Shown here: piece by piece, positions 9,327-17,594 of the stretch
Numbering within the stretch: the first letter of the stretch is position 1
Layout: the number at the start of each line of letters is the position of its first letter
Origin: Luteitalea sp.
GTDB taxonomy: Bacteria > Acidobacteriota > Vicinamibacteria > Vicinamibacterales > Vicinamibacteraceae
Length of the DNA stretch: 64,000 nt
NCBI GenBank assembly: GCA_009377495.1
Contig: WHTZ01000020.1
Location: forward strand, 1 to 64,000
Reading direction: 5' to 3'
Program-made: the position numbers and the translations under genes
Notes under the pieces: model-generated
Told to the model about the DNA's origin: nothing
Database searches by the model: none
Seen by the model: only the letters and a program-made list of their open reading frames with translations

Positions 9327-9719
9327 GACAGCCTCCCCATCCCTTGCTTCAACGCAAGTCTTACCCTCGGAAAGCAAATCGACGGCCGAACGCACATTTG
9401 TATATTGTTATGTTCTTTAGATATACAGATAGGCTTCAGTTCTGTCAAGATCAGACTGGTTAAGAGAAACAGGACGCGGACAGCCTGGTGCTTGTACGCT
9501 CACTACCAAGAGGGGCGCTCTTGGATAGAATGTGCTGATAGAATCAACCAGCTCAATGGCTTCAGCCGTATCAGGCCTCGGCCCTGTCGGCAGTGGCGGC
9601 ATTGTCGCCTCTGGGCCGTAGCGCTCCGCTTACATATGCTCAGTTTGGTGCTTACGTATACAGATATCGGCTGCTGGGCACTCCTGCGACGATCGACTAG
9701 GATTCAGGAGCTGTGGTAC
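9327..9719. other. Intergenic region, 393 bp, AT-rich promoter zone
   Basis: No convincing gene is present; a short open frame at 9417-9602 on the minus strand has no recognisable features. The zone carries the operator-like repeat at 9398-9428 and a second related half-site, GTATACAGATAT, at 9656-9667. It probably holds the promoter of the TonB receptor gene. Confidence 0.55.
9398..9428. promoter_or_regulatory. Operator-like inverted repeat TTGTATAT-N15-ATATACAG
   Basis: Half-sites at 9398-9405 and 9421-9428 are separated by exactly 15 nt, the same arrangement as at 426-456. It lies 72 bp upstream of the TonB receptor start codon. This suggests the GntR/FCD regulator at 571-1380 controls the receptor and downstream sulfatase genes. 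Confidence 0.5.
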
Positions 9720-11849
9720 CTAGTCGCGCTGGATCCCTTCTCGCCTGACAGGAGAAGGCACGTCGTCCGGCGTCGCATGCATGTGGTAATCCCATTGCAA
9801 GGCAGCCTGCTCCACCATAGCCGGCACATCCCTCTCGAGCAGGTAGCCATCCGCGACCAGTTCCGTTGCCGCGGCCGAAACACGGTCCAGGTAGTCCTGG
9901 CGATTCTCGTAACGTTCCTCGATAGACGGCCGTGGGTCGCCGGTCCTGACACGCTCGGCTCGGTTCCTCGCAAACGGGATGCAGGATCCGACCATGCTGA
10001 ACAGCTCATCCGGTGCGCCGAGGTCCGCGTGGCGCAGGTTCCAGCCGGTATAGGTGGCCAACGGCACCTGGATGACTGGCAGCCGGATGCCGGAGATCTC
10101 ATGGCCATCTGCCGCATCCACCTGGGGGACCAGCGTCGGAAATTCTCTTCCCACTCGCGGAGGTTCGATGGCAATGATCCCCTTGGACAAGAACTCCGGG
10201 CCGTAATCGAACCGGAAAGTCCTGTGCATGCGGCTTGGGAAGGCGATTCCCGGAATCTCTGGAAACTGCACCGAGGCCAGAGGGACGAGCTGGCCGTCGG
10301 CTATTCGCGGATACTGCGAGGCCGGTGGCTCCACTCCCTTCTCCAGCCACTGCTGCATGGCTACGAGCAGGGCACGCATGGTCCACCGGTAGTCATTGGC
10401 ATTGGAGAGATTCTGCGTACCGCCTCTCCCCGGCGGAAATTGCCCCGGCGCGTGCTGCGACCCGGCGATCAGGTAAATGCGCGAGCTTGGGTCCGGCGGA
10501 AAGTCCCGGCCCCCATCGAGGGTGGTGTGGACGAGCGAGGCGGCCCGACCGTAATACTCGTAGGAGGAATTGGTGTAGAAGACCCGCGGAACCACGGCCG
10601 CCTGCCGGGCTCGCGTCAAGAGCCCCTCGGTGCGGCCCGTTTCCGGATCGGTCTGCTCCCGGTCGCTGAAGGGAAAGAGATCCGTGGGATAGAAGAAGTT
10701 GAAAAACGGCCGCGCGTCGCGCGAGGGCTGGGCGAACCGGTGATTGAAGCTGCCACGCCCTCCCCCGGCCACGTGGGCCCAGAGGCCGTCGAAGACCAGC
10801 CGCTTCTCCTCATCTTCGTTGAAGCCAAAATACACGTAGGTCCGCAGAAAGCGGCCGCTCTGAGATGAGCCGAAACCGATGGCCCTTTGGAGGGGGCGCC
10901 AGTCGGACCCGGCGGCGGGCCGACGGACGCCCGGGCTTCCGTATTTGAGAAATGAGATGAAGTCCCGGACGGCGGTGAGTCCGAGACCTACCACGACCGG
11001 GTCCTGAGACCGGTACACGATCTCGTAAATCTTCCCAGCTTCGAATCCACTCGGCATGTAGACGTGTGCCCGACTGGGGACCGGGCGTCCGTTCTCTTCA
11101 CGAGCGAACCGCCACAGGTCGCGCGCAATGGCTCGCCGCGGCGCGTCGGCTCGCTCACGAACGGTCAGGCGTATGTCGGGGTCATCGGGATCCACCACCG
11201 GATAGGGTTTGTGCGTGCGATCCGCCAGGTGGAAGCTGAGGCTCTTTCGATCGGGAACGAAATCCGAGCGCACCCAACCTGTGATCGGCGTCCCGCGCTT
11301 GGTGGCCACAGGCGCCCGGAAGCGCATCAAGTGTGGGTTAGGTGGATCGTCGGGGTCCACGTCCGTGTAAACGGGCCGCAGGTGGTCATGGACATCGGCC
11401 TGCCAGCCCAGCCACGCGAGGGTGAAGCCTTGGTCCAGCAGAAATCGGTCGCCGAGCTCTTCGACGGTGCGGGGGTCGAGTGACTCTCGAGCTAGGCTAA
11501 ACCTGGACAGCAGGCTCTTGCGGCCCCGATTGGCGACTTCGAACAGGACCGTGCCGTTCCCCCGGGAGGCATCGAGCGGCTCGAGCATGTAGAGATCGGA
11601 GGAGAACTCGACTCGGCCCTCGGCATTGCGCGCCAGATCAATATCTGCGATGGTTCGGTTGGGCGGCAGCTGAGGATCGATGGCAAAGTAGACCCGACCG
11701 ACGATACGCACGTACGGCCCCGCGGCGCCGAAGGATGCGCCGTCGAGGAACTCCGTCTGCTCGTCGATCTCGACCCGAATCACCTCGGCGAACGCCGTAC
11801 CGACCACGAAGGTCGCCGCCACGAAGGCTTGAGCCGCCATCCGGACCAT
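9720..11849 (-). CDS. Secreted alpha/beta hydrolase-domain protein (Abhydrolase_10-like)
   Basis: 709 residues with an N-terminal signal peptide (MVRMAAQAFVAATFVVGTAFA). An N-terminal all-beta region (residues 25-200) is followed by an alpha/beta hydrolase region. There, GFGSSQSGRFLR contains the likely nucleophile-elbow Ser, and FDGLWAHVAGGGRGSFNHRF is a hallmark stretch of this large family of uncharacterised exported proteins. GSQHAPGQFP near residue 468 may carry a catalytic His. The reaction is unknown; ester hydrolysis (deacylation of a glycan) would fit the sulfatase and TonB context. It is divergent from the MatC-like permease gene. The family call is confident, the function is not. 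Confidence 0.75.
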   Translation of the reverse strand: MVRMAAQAFVAATFVVGTAFAEVIRVEIDEQTEFLDGASFGAAGPYVRIVGRVYFAIDPQLPPNRTIADIDLARNAEGRVEFSSDLYMLEPLDASRGNGTVLFEVANRGRKSLLSRFSLARESLDPRTVEELGDRFLLDQGFTLAWLGWQADVHDHLRPVYTDVDPDDPPNPHLMRFRAPVATKRGTPITGWVRSDFVPDRKSLSFHLADRTHKPYPVVDPDDPDIRLTVRERADAPRRAIARDLWRFAREENGRPVPSRAHVYMPSGFEAGKIYEIVYRSQDPVVVGLGLTAVRDFISFLKYGSPGVRRPAAGSDWRPLQRAIGFGSSQSGRFLRTYVYFGFNEDEEKRLVFDGLWAHVAGGGRGSFNHRFAQPSRDARPFFNFFYPTDLFPFSDREQTDPETGRTEGLLTRARQAAVVPRVFYTNSSYEYYGRAASLVHTTLDGGRDFPPDPSSRIYLIAGSQHAPGQFPPGRGGTQNLSNANDYRWTMRALLVAMQQWLEKGVEPPASQYPRIADGQLVPLASVQFPEIPGIAFPSRMHRTFRFDYGPEFLSKGIIAIEPPRVGREFPTLVPQVDAADGHEISGIRLPVIQVPLATYTGWNLRHADLGAPDELFSMVGSCIPFARNRAERVRTGDPRPSIEERYENRQDYLDRVSAAATELVADGYLLERDVPAMVEQAALQWDYHMHATPDDVPSPVRREGIQRD

Positions 11850-11954
11850 GATCGTGCTTCCGTTAGGATCGCACTATTGTAATAACAACATCTGGTGGAC
11901 ACCGCAATTGACCGTCATCGACGGGCGCTCGGTCCAGCACGGGAGTAGTCCCCC

Positions 11955-13277
11955 ATGTCACCTGAAATCATCTCCATTGTCGCCTTAGCAGCCATGTTCG
12001 TGGTGGCAACGCTGTGGCCAATCAACATGGGGGCGTTGGCGTTTGTCGCGGCCTTTCTCGTCGGGACAGCGGTCGTGGCCCTGCAACCGGAGGATATTCT
12101 CGCGGGCTTCCCGGGCAACCTGTTCCTGATTCTGGTGGGCGTGACGTACCTGTTCGGCATCGCGCACACCAACGGCACCGTGGACCTGCTGATCCAAGGG
12201 GCGGTACGGCTGGTCGGCGGAAGGGTCGCCGCTATCCCGTGGGTGATGTTCTTCGTGACGGCGACGCTCACCGCTGTGGGCGCGTTGAGCCCGGCCGCCG
12301 TGGCGATCGTGGCCCCCATCGCGCTAGGCTTCGCGGCCAGGTACCACATCAACACGCTGCTCATGGGCGCGATGGTTGTCCATGGCGCACAGGCTGGGGG
12401 ATTCTCCCCCGTCAGCGTCTACGGCGGCATCGTCCAGGGCATCGTGGCCGGCACGGGGTTGCCGAGCAGCCCGATGACGGTCTTCGTCCTGAGCTTCATC
12501 TTCAACTTTGCCTTCGCGTTCGTTCTCTACCTGCTGTTCGGATGGCGCCTGCTCGGGCAGCGCGTTGCCGCACCTGCCACGACGCAGGTACCCGTGACGA
12601 TCGCCGGTAGAGGAGGCCTGTCGTGGGGAGCCACGGCAGGTGGCCCGCTGACGACCGAATCGGGGAGCACGCGATCGGACCTTCGGTTCGAGCAGGTCGC
12701 CACGTCCGCCGGTCTGATCCTCCTGATGATCCTGACCGTCGGCTTCGGATTCCACCTGGGGTTCGTGGCCATCAGCATTGCCGTGGCCCTCGCCATCCTG
12801 AGCCCAGGTGCGCAGAAGGAGGCGGTCAACAAGATCAGCTGGCCGATCGTGCTCCTGCTGGGTGGTGTCCTCACCTACGTCCACGTCCTCCAAGAGGCCG
12901 GCACCATCGACTACCTCAGCGACGGCGTGGTTGCGATCGGCGTGCCGATCTTCGGTGCGCTCGTGCTGTGCTACGTCGCCGGGCTGGTCACCGCGTTCGC
13001 CTCCTCCACGGCAATGCTGGGCGTGCTGATCCCGCTCATGGTGCCCTTCCTGCTTCAGGGCGAGGTCAGCGCCGTGGCCATGGTCGCCGCTCTGGCGATC
13101 TCGGTAACGATGCCCGACATCAGTCCCTTTTCCACCAACGGCGCCCTGGTGCTGGCCAACGCCCGAGATCCCCACCCGGAGCGGTTCTACCGCTATCTGT
13201 TGGGTTATACGGGGCTGGTCATCGTGGTGGCTCCGCTCGTTGCCTGGGCCGTGCTGATCTTCCCCAATTGGCTATGA
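11955..13277 (+). CDS. MatC-like dicarboxylate (malonate) permease of the SLC13/ion-transporter superfamily
   Basis: 440 residues, almost wholly hydrophobic, with about 11-12 membrane segments. The N-terminal half (PEIISIVALAAMFVVATLWP, GNLFLILVGVTYLFGIA, ALSPAAVAIVAPIALGFA) resembles the MatC_N domain found in dicarboxylate carriers such as rhizobial MatC. The C-terminal half carries a second repeat (FASSTAMLGVLIPLMVPF, PDISPFSTNGALVLANA). A polar loop at about residues 205-250 separates the halves. It converges on the malonate decarboxylase genes, which lack the usual mdcF or mdcL/M transporter gene, so malonate is the likely substrate. Another dicarboxylate remains possible. Confidence 0.75.
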   Translation: MSPEIISIVALAAMFVVATLWPINMGALAFVAAFLVGTAVVALQPEDILAGFPGNLFLILVGVTYLFGIAHTNGTVDLLIQGAVRLVGGRVAAIPWVMFFVTATLTAVGALSPAAVAIVAPIALGFAARYHINTLLMGAMVVHGAQAGGFSPVSVYGGIVQGIVAGTGLPSSPMTVFVLSFIFNFAFAFVLYLLFGWRLLGQRVAAPATTQVPVTIAGRGGLSWGATAGGPLTTESGSTRSDLRFEQVATSAGLILLMILTVGFGFHLGFVAISIAVALAILSPGAQKEAVNKISWPIVLLLGGVLTYVHVLQEAGTIDYLSDGVVAIGVPIFGALVLCYVAGLVTAFASSTAMLGVLIPLMVPFLLQGEVSAVAMVAALAISVTMPDISPFSTNGALVLANARDPHPERFYRYLLGYTGLVIVVAPLVAWAVLIFPNWL

Positions 13278-13319
13278 CCTGCGGGCGCTCGATCGCGAAC
13301 GGACTCGATTCCGGGAGAG

Positions 13320-14231
13320 CTACAGGACTTCCTCGACCCACCGACTGACCGCCGTTAGGCTGCGAAACTCTTCCGTCGAGCGGGCCTGTAGATGCGGATA
13401 GCGCTGGATGACCATCCTCGAGAGCGCCTGCCCCGGCCCTAGCTCGAGGAATACCGTACAGCCCATCTCCAGCGCGGTCTCCATGCAGCTCTCCCAACGA
13501 ACGGTTTCGCCGATCTGGCGCGAGAGGTGCTCGATGGCAGCCGAACGTGTACGAATCGGCAGTCCGGTGATTCCGGCCAACACGGGTGTGGTTGGATTTG
13601 TCATCGCGCAGCGTTCCAGCTCGGTGCGAAAGCGATCAATGGCCGGTGACAGGAGTGAGGTATGGGCAGGGACCGCCACATTGAGCGGGGTGACACGGAA
13701 CGCGCGTGCAGCCGCGGCCTCCTCGAACCGTTGGATCGCGTGACTCGGACCGCCCAGGACGAAGTGCTCGGGGCCGTTGACGATCGCGATGTCGACCTGG
13801 CATTGCTCGCACAGCTCCATGAGTGCCGCCGTCGGTCCACCGCTGACGGCGACGAGCGCACCTGGCTCTCGAACCCCCTCATCCATGATCGCCGCCCGCT
13901 GCACAGCCAGGTACGCCAGTGCTCCAGCCGTCAAGCTGGCCGCGCAGCCATACGCCGCGAGCTCGCCCACGCTGTATCCGGCAAACAACGCTGGAGCGGG
14001 AAGATCACGCTTGATGGCTTCCCACGTGGCGAGCTGACCGATACAGATGAGCGGCTGAGCCACCCGGTTCGTGTAGAGGTCTGGCGCAGAGGCGAGGGTG
14101 TCGCGCAGGCTCCAGCCAAGGGTGCGTTCAGCAGCGCCGAGCACCTCCTCGGCTGCGCAAACATCGCGCAGCTTATCCAACATCGCTGGATGCTGGGCAC
14201 CCTGCCCCGGACACAGCACTCCTAAGCGCAC
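13320..14231 (-). CDS. mdcH: Malonate decarboxylase-associated malonyl-CoA:ACP transacylase
   Basis: 303 residues from a GTG at 14231 with a strong AGGAGG 10 nt upstream. PGQGAQ at 9-14 and GYSVGE near residue 85, carrying the nucleophilic Ser, are the malonyl-transacylase signatures; HTSLL near 205 supplies the catalytic His. In biotin-independent malonate decarboxylase, MdcH loads malonyl onto the MdcC carrier to start the cycle. It is the last gene of the mdc cluster. The ribosome-binding site lies directly beside the edge of a 176-bp palindromic repeat that separates it from mdcB. Confidence 0.88.
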   Translation of the reverse strand: MRLGVLCPGQGAQHPAMLDKLRDVCAAEEVLGAAERTLGWSLRDTLASAPDLYTNRVAQPLICIGQLATWEAIKRDLPAPALFAGYSVGELAAYGCAASLTAGALAYLAVQRAAIMDEGVREPGALVAVSGGPTAALMELCEQCQVDIAIVNGPEHFVLGGPSHAIQRFEEAAAARAFRVTPLNVAVPAHTSLLSPAIDRFRTELERCAMTNPTTPVLAGITGLPIRTRSAAIEHLSRQIGETVRWESCMETALEMGCTVFLELGPGQALSRMVIQRYPHLQARSTEEFRSLTAVSRWVEEVL

Positions 14232-14246
14232 CGGTCTTCGCCTCCT

Positions 14247-14422
14247 CTAGACATCTCCTAAGGCCGGACCTGTGAGAGATGAAGCAAGTTTTATAACCCA
14301 GGCGTCCGGCCTTAGGATCTGTCTTAGGCGCGGCCGCGCTCGCGGCCGCGCATCTAGTAGCGAAGATCCGCCGCACCGGGTTCGGCGTGGCTCGGCGGTT
14401 TGAGGCGGAGCTTCGCTACTAG
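14247..14422 (+). repeat. Three-hairpin palindromic repeat, family 1, copy A
   Basis: A 176-bp element bounded by CTAG at both ends. It contains an imperfect inverted repeat with arms at 14249-14269 and 14304-14324, around a loop with GAGAGATGAAGCAAGTTTT. Next comes a GCGGCCGC palindrome (14328-14351), then 19-bp arms at 14354-14372 and 14404-14422. Near-identical copies lie at 43342-43514 and, inverted, at 49498-49669. There is no transposase gene. This copy contributes the final codons and stop of mdcB. Confidence 0.9.
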
Positions 14423-15322
14423 GGCGAGAACGAAACAGCTTGCGGCCAGAAGATCGGCGCTCCCCCCAGGTGAGAGGTTGTGCCGAACCAGCTCGTGATG
14501 AATCGCGATGGTCCGCTGCTCCCAATCAGGCCGCGAAACACCCCCTCGAGCCAGAAAGGCATGGGCCCGGTCCTGCACGAGCCTGAGGCCGTTCGGTCCA
14601 CCTCTGTGCAGGAGGTTGGTGTCCTCCAGGGTCGCCATGAGACTGAAGAGCGCCTGGATTCTGGCGCGGCGCACATCGAAGCCAGCTCGAAGGGCCTGCT
14701 GCAGCGCTGGGACGCCAATGTCGAAGACGGAGGGAAAGCCCAGGACCGCTTCACGCCTGGCGCCGCCAGCTCCGTACTTGGCGGCCACCGTCGAGCCGTT
14801 CGTTCGTGCATGGAGCGGCTTCTTGGAGAGCACGACACCCCACTGAGCGGTGACGACGTCGCCCAGGAGTCGCCCATGCGGTCGCGACCCACGTGCGACG
14901 ACCCAGCCCGCGGCGGCGGCCAACAGACCGAGCGTGAAAATCCCGCCGCGGTGGGTGTTCACGCCGTCGGTGGCGGCAAGCATCTCCGATTCGGCTCGCA
15001 GGCCGAGCTGCTGTAACACCCGGAAGGGCGCGCCGCTCGCCCCTCGTTCGGCGGTCGCAACAAAGTAGCGGCGGAGCGACCGGAGGCTGCGTATGAACGT
15101 GCGGATGTCCATATCTGCATGACTCCCGGCATCGCTCGGGCTGACGAGCCCCGGCTTTGGTGAGAGCACCACTTCCGTGTGGAGGCTTCGAATGGCCAGC
15201 GCGCCAATCATCCGTGCTGTTCGACGCGGGGAGATCCGAGCCGAGGGCTCCCCTTCACGGCCCAATCGAGCTCCAGGACGGGGCGGGAGCCAGTCGAGAA
15301 AACAGGGATTGGCGGCCGTCAT
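14354..15322 (-). CDS. mdcB: Triphosphoribosyl-dephospho-CoA synthase for malonate decarboxylase
   Basis: 322 residues from the ATG at 15322, which overlaps the mdcG stop by 4 bp (ATGA), so the two are translationally coupled. The open frame continues upstream to 15412 without support. SPKPGLVSPSDAGSHADMD, GVNTHRGGIFTLGLLAAA and GGSADLLAASCFVLAL are characteristic of the CitG/MdcB family. The enzyme makes 2'-(5''-triphosphoribosyl)-3'-dephospho-CoA, precursor of the MdcC prosthetic group. The last 22 residues (AKLRLKPPSHAEP and onward) and the TAG stop are encoded by the family-1 palindromic repeat, replacing the native end. The core is intact, so activity is expected. Confidence 0.88.
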   Translation of the reverse strand: MTAANPCFLDWLPPRPGARLGREGEPSARISPRRTARMIGALAIRSLHTEVVLSPKPGLVSPSDAGSHADMDIRTFIRSLRSLRRYFVATAERGASGAPFRVLQQLGLRAESEMLAATDGVNTHRGGIFTLGLLAAAAGWVVARGSRPHGRLLGDVVTAQWGVVLSKKPLHARTNGSTVAAKYGAGGARREAVLGFPSVFDIGVPALQQALRAGFDVRRARIQALFSLMATLEDTNLLHRGGPNGLRLVQDRAHAFLARGGVSRPDWEQRTIAIHHELVRHNLSPGGSADLLAASCFVLALVAKLRLKPPSHAEPGAADLRY

Positions 15323-15984
15323 GAGGCGAACACTCCTAGCAACTCGCGACGGCTTGCCAAGGCCACGCCATCTGGGCCCTTGGTCAGCACCAGCGACGCC
15401 CGCTGATCCCATTCACGCCACGCCACGGCTCGGCCATCCGGCAGCACGATCTCGCCGTCCGCATGAACCTCTTGCGACGCCTGCCACGTCCGTAAGAGCG
15501 CCACGCCATCTTCGAGCGCCGCTTCGGTTCGAGGATACAAGAGCAGATCGATGTCCGAGCGCGCAGTGATGTAGCTCATCGTCGTCAAGAATTGCCACGC
15601 GAGCGATCCGAAGGTATGGAAGCTCAGCCCCTTTAGTTGCGCTTCTTGCTCGAGTCGCGTCAGGCCTTGGCGCCAGTCGGCCGGAGCACAGCCGATGACC
15701 GCCCGCAGCCGTGGCGGTGGATCGACCGAGCGGATCGCTTCGCGTCCCACCGAAAACGCCAGGCGCAGCCTCCCCCTCGACGGTGGAAACGCCACGCCCA
15801 AGCTGACACTCACGCGCGGGCTACGACCGGTGGTCCCCCGGGCCACGGCCGGACGACCGAGGTCGAACCACGCACGGAGCAGGCTGGTCGCCTCTCGGTC
15901 GAGAGGGGTCGTCAACGCCTCGACCCAGTTCGCGCCATCAACCCTGACGATCGCATGTCGCAGGGATCGTTCGGTCTCGGCCAT
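15319..15984 (-). CDS. mdcG: Phosphoribosyl-dephospho-CoA transferase (holo-ACP synthase) for malonate decarboxylase
   Basis: 221 residues from the ATG at 15984, chosen because it gives the usual MdcG length and has GAAGG upstream. A longer frame to 16134 lies inside mdcE. SDIDLLLYP at 143-151 supplies the two Asp residues of a nucleotidyltransferase active site. MdcG attaches the prosthetic group to the serine of the MdcC carrier protein. The first 47 bp overlap the end of mdcE, and the stop overlaps the mdcB start, indicating one tightly packed operon. The sequence is divergent from proteobacterial MdcG, but position and motif agree. Confidence 0.8.
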   Translation of the reverse strand: MAETERSLRHAIVRVDGANWVEALTTPLDREATSLLRAWFDLGRPAVARGTTGRSPRVSVSLGVAFPPSRGRLRLAFSVGREAIRSVDPPPRLRAVIGCAPADWRQGLTRLEQEAQLKGLSFHTFGSLAWQFLTTMSYITARSDIDLLLYPRTEAALEDGVALLRTWQASQEVHADGEIVLPDGRAVAWREWDQRASLVLTKGPDGVALASRRELLGVFAS

Positions 15985-16699
15985 ACCAGCGAACCTTCTG
16001 AGCGACCGGCCCCGCGAGATGGCGTCCTCCGCGCTCGAGGCCACGAGAGGCTCGCTGGTCCGGCCCGACGGCCTGACGGAGCGCGGCCGCCAGGTGCGCG
16101 CCGATGTCGCCGCTCCAGATTTCGTCGACCGCACCCATCTTGAAATAGTTCTCGGCCCCGGGCGCCAAGACCGGCGAGGACCGACTCAGCCTTTCCAACC
16201 GCTCTCGAGCGATCTTCGTGACCTGCGCCATCGCCCGGATGTTCATCACCCGGATTTCTGCCTGTGGAAGGGCGAAGCACAGATCCGCCATCATGCCGCT
16301 GGCAATGAATCCGCCGCTCAATGCGCGGTCATAGATCAGCGACACGATGTGGTGGCCGAAGCGCCGAGCCATCTCGACGCACTTGGCCAAATGAGCCATG
16401 TAGGTGTTAATCCCCAGCAGCTCGTCGCGATGTCTCAAGCTCGGACCATTGGTGTCGACGAGGATCAGGATCGGACGCCCGGGCGCTTCTCGGACGACAC
16501 GCAAGATGGCGCTGGCGATCCTGAGCGCCATCTCGGCATCGATCGTCGCGTGGTCGGTGGTGCCGACCACACTGATCGCCGTGCCGTCGACGGTGGCGCT
16601 GCCTGATAGGAAGGCGCCGCGCGCTTCGATCCGGTGACCACCCCGAAAGAGTTGGTCCGCAACCTCTCTCCACGATCGTCTCTCCACGTCATCCCTCAC
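15938..16699 (-). CDS. mdcE: Malonate decarboxylase carboxyltransferase gamma subunit
   Basis: 253 residues from a GTG at 16699 (VRDDVERRSWREVADQLF), which overlaps the mdcD stop by 11 bp. The open frame extends upstream but there overlies mdcD. GRPILILVDTNGPSLRHRDELLGINTYMA, split over about residues 94-122, and LSGGFIASGMMAD are typical of MdcE, a crotonase/carboxyltransferase fold. With MdcD it decarboxylates malonyl-S-ACP to acetyl-S-ACP and CO2. It lies between mdcD and mdcG in an overlapping gene chain. The C-terminal 30 residues beyond QAVGPDQRA are Arg/Gly-rich, possibly because this stretch is constrained by overlap with mdcG. Confidence 0.85.
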   Translation of the reverse strand: MRDDVERRSWREVADQLFRGGHRIEARGAFLSGSATVDGTAISVVGTTDHATIDAEMALRIASAILRVVREAPGRPILILVDTNGPSLRHRDELLGINTYMAHLAKCVEMARRFGHHIVSLIYDRALSGGFIASGMMADLCFALPQAEIRVMNIRAMAQVTKIARERLERLSRSSPVLAPGAENYFKMGAVDEIWSGDIGAHLAAALRQAVGPDQRASRGLERGGRHLAGPVAQKVRWYGRDRTIPATCDRQG

Positions 16700-17594
16700 C
16701 TTTCCAGAATGAACGGGCTCGGTGGGCGATGGGCGTGAACCGAGCGAGATCCAGCATGGGCAGGGTGTCCGGGTCGGGAAGGCCCAGCGCGCGCCACATG
16801 TCGATCGCATCGTGGAGGTGAGCGAGCTCACGCAGACGTTTCTCGAGCAAGGCGTGCTCTGCCTCTAGCTGCTCGAGCTCGAAGCCTGACGCGGCCTCGA
16901 GGGCCTGGTGAATGCTCTCCCGGATTGCGGCGACATCATCCTCCACCAGATACTCGCAGTCCCCGAGCAGATAGCGATGTTTGCCTCCGAAGGTGCGCCA
17001 GACCAGCGCCTTATCACGTGAATCGAGCTCTTCGACACCGCCTGCCATCTCGATGACCTCTGGACCGGACATGCCCAGTCGGCCCTCTTCCAACATGATG
17101 ACGGCGTCACAGCAGCGCGCGACAATGCCCATGCCACCGAAACAACCAACGCCGCCACCAATCACCGCAAGCACCCGTATACCTCGCCCGCGAGCCGCCA
17201 ACAAGGCTCGGATGATCTCGGAGACGGCGATCAAGCCAGCATTGGCTTCGTGCAGTCGGACACCTCCCGACTCGAGCAAGAGCACGACCGCGTCAGGGCG
17301 CTCATCAACGGCGCGTGCGAACAGACCCGTGAGCTTGGCTCCGTGCACTTCACCGACCGCACCGCCCATGAAGGCTCCTTCCTGCGCGGCGAGCAGCACA
17401 CGTCGCCCCTGCACCGTCCCCCCGCCCACCACCACCCCGTCGTCAAAGGCAACCGGAAGATCGAGCTGAGACAGGTGCGGGCTGGTGACCCGTTCCTCCG
17501 GCGGGAGAAACTCCCAGAACGAGTCATGATCGAGGACGGCCTCAACGCGTCGGCGAGCGGTGGCCTCGACGTAGCTCGTTCGCGGAACGATCAT
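16689..17594 (-). CDS. mdcD: Malonate decarboxylase carboxyltransferase beta subunit
   Basis: 301 residues from the ATG at 17594, which overlaps the mdcC stop by 4 bp (ATGA). VGGGTVQGRRVLLAAQEGAFMGGAVGE, split over about residues 56-82, and LLESGGVRLHEANAGL match the carboxyltransferase beta-type crotonase fold of MdcD. GGGVGCFGGMGIVA forms an oxyanion-type glycine loop. It pairs with MdcE as the malonyl-S-ACP decarboxylase. Length and motifs are normal for the family and no defects are seen. Confidence 0.92.
   Translation of the reverse strand: MIVPRTSYVEATARRRVEAVLDHDSFWEFLPPEERVTSPHLSQLDLPVAFDDGVVVGGGTVQGRRVLLAAQEGAFMGGAVGEVHGAKLTGLFARAVDERPDAVVLLLESGGVRLHEANAGLIAVSEIIRALLAARGRGIRVLAVIGGGVGCFGGMGIVARCCDAVIMLEEGRLGMSGPEVIEMAGGVEELDSRDKALVWRTFGGKHRYLLGDCEYLVEDDVAAIRESIHQALEAASGFELEQLEAEHALLEKRLRELAHLHDAIDMWRALGLPDPDTLPMLDLARFTPIAHRARSFWKGEG

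Noticed and set aside
9417-9602. Small minus-strand open frame between TonB receptor and alpha/beta hydrolase genes
   Set aside because: No ribosome-binding site, no recognisable domain, and it lies in an AT-rich promoter zone.
11985-13175. Long antisense open frames opposite the MatC-like gene
   Set aside because: High-GC shadow frames with His/Asp/Gln-rich composition and no motifs; the sense strand encodes a clear membrane transporter.
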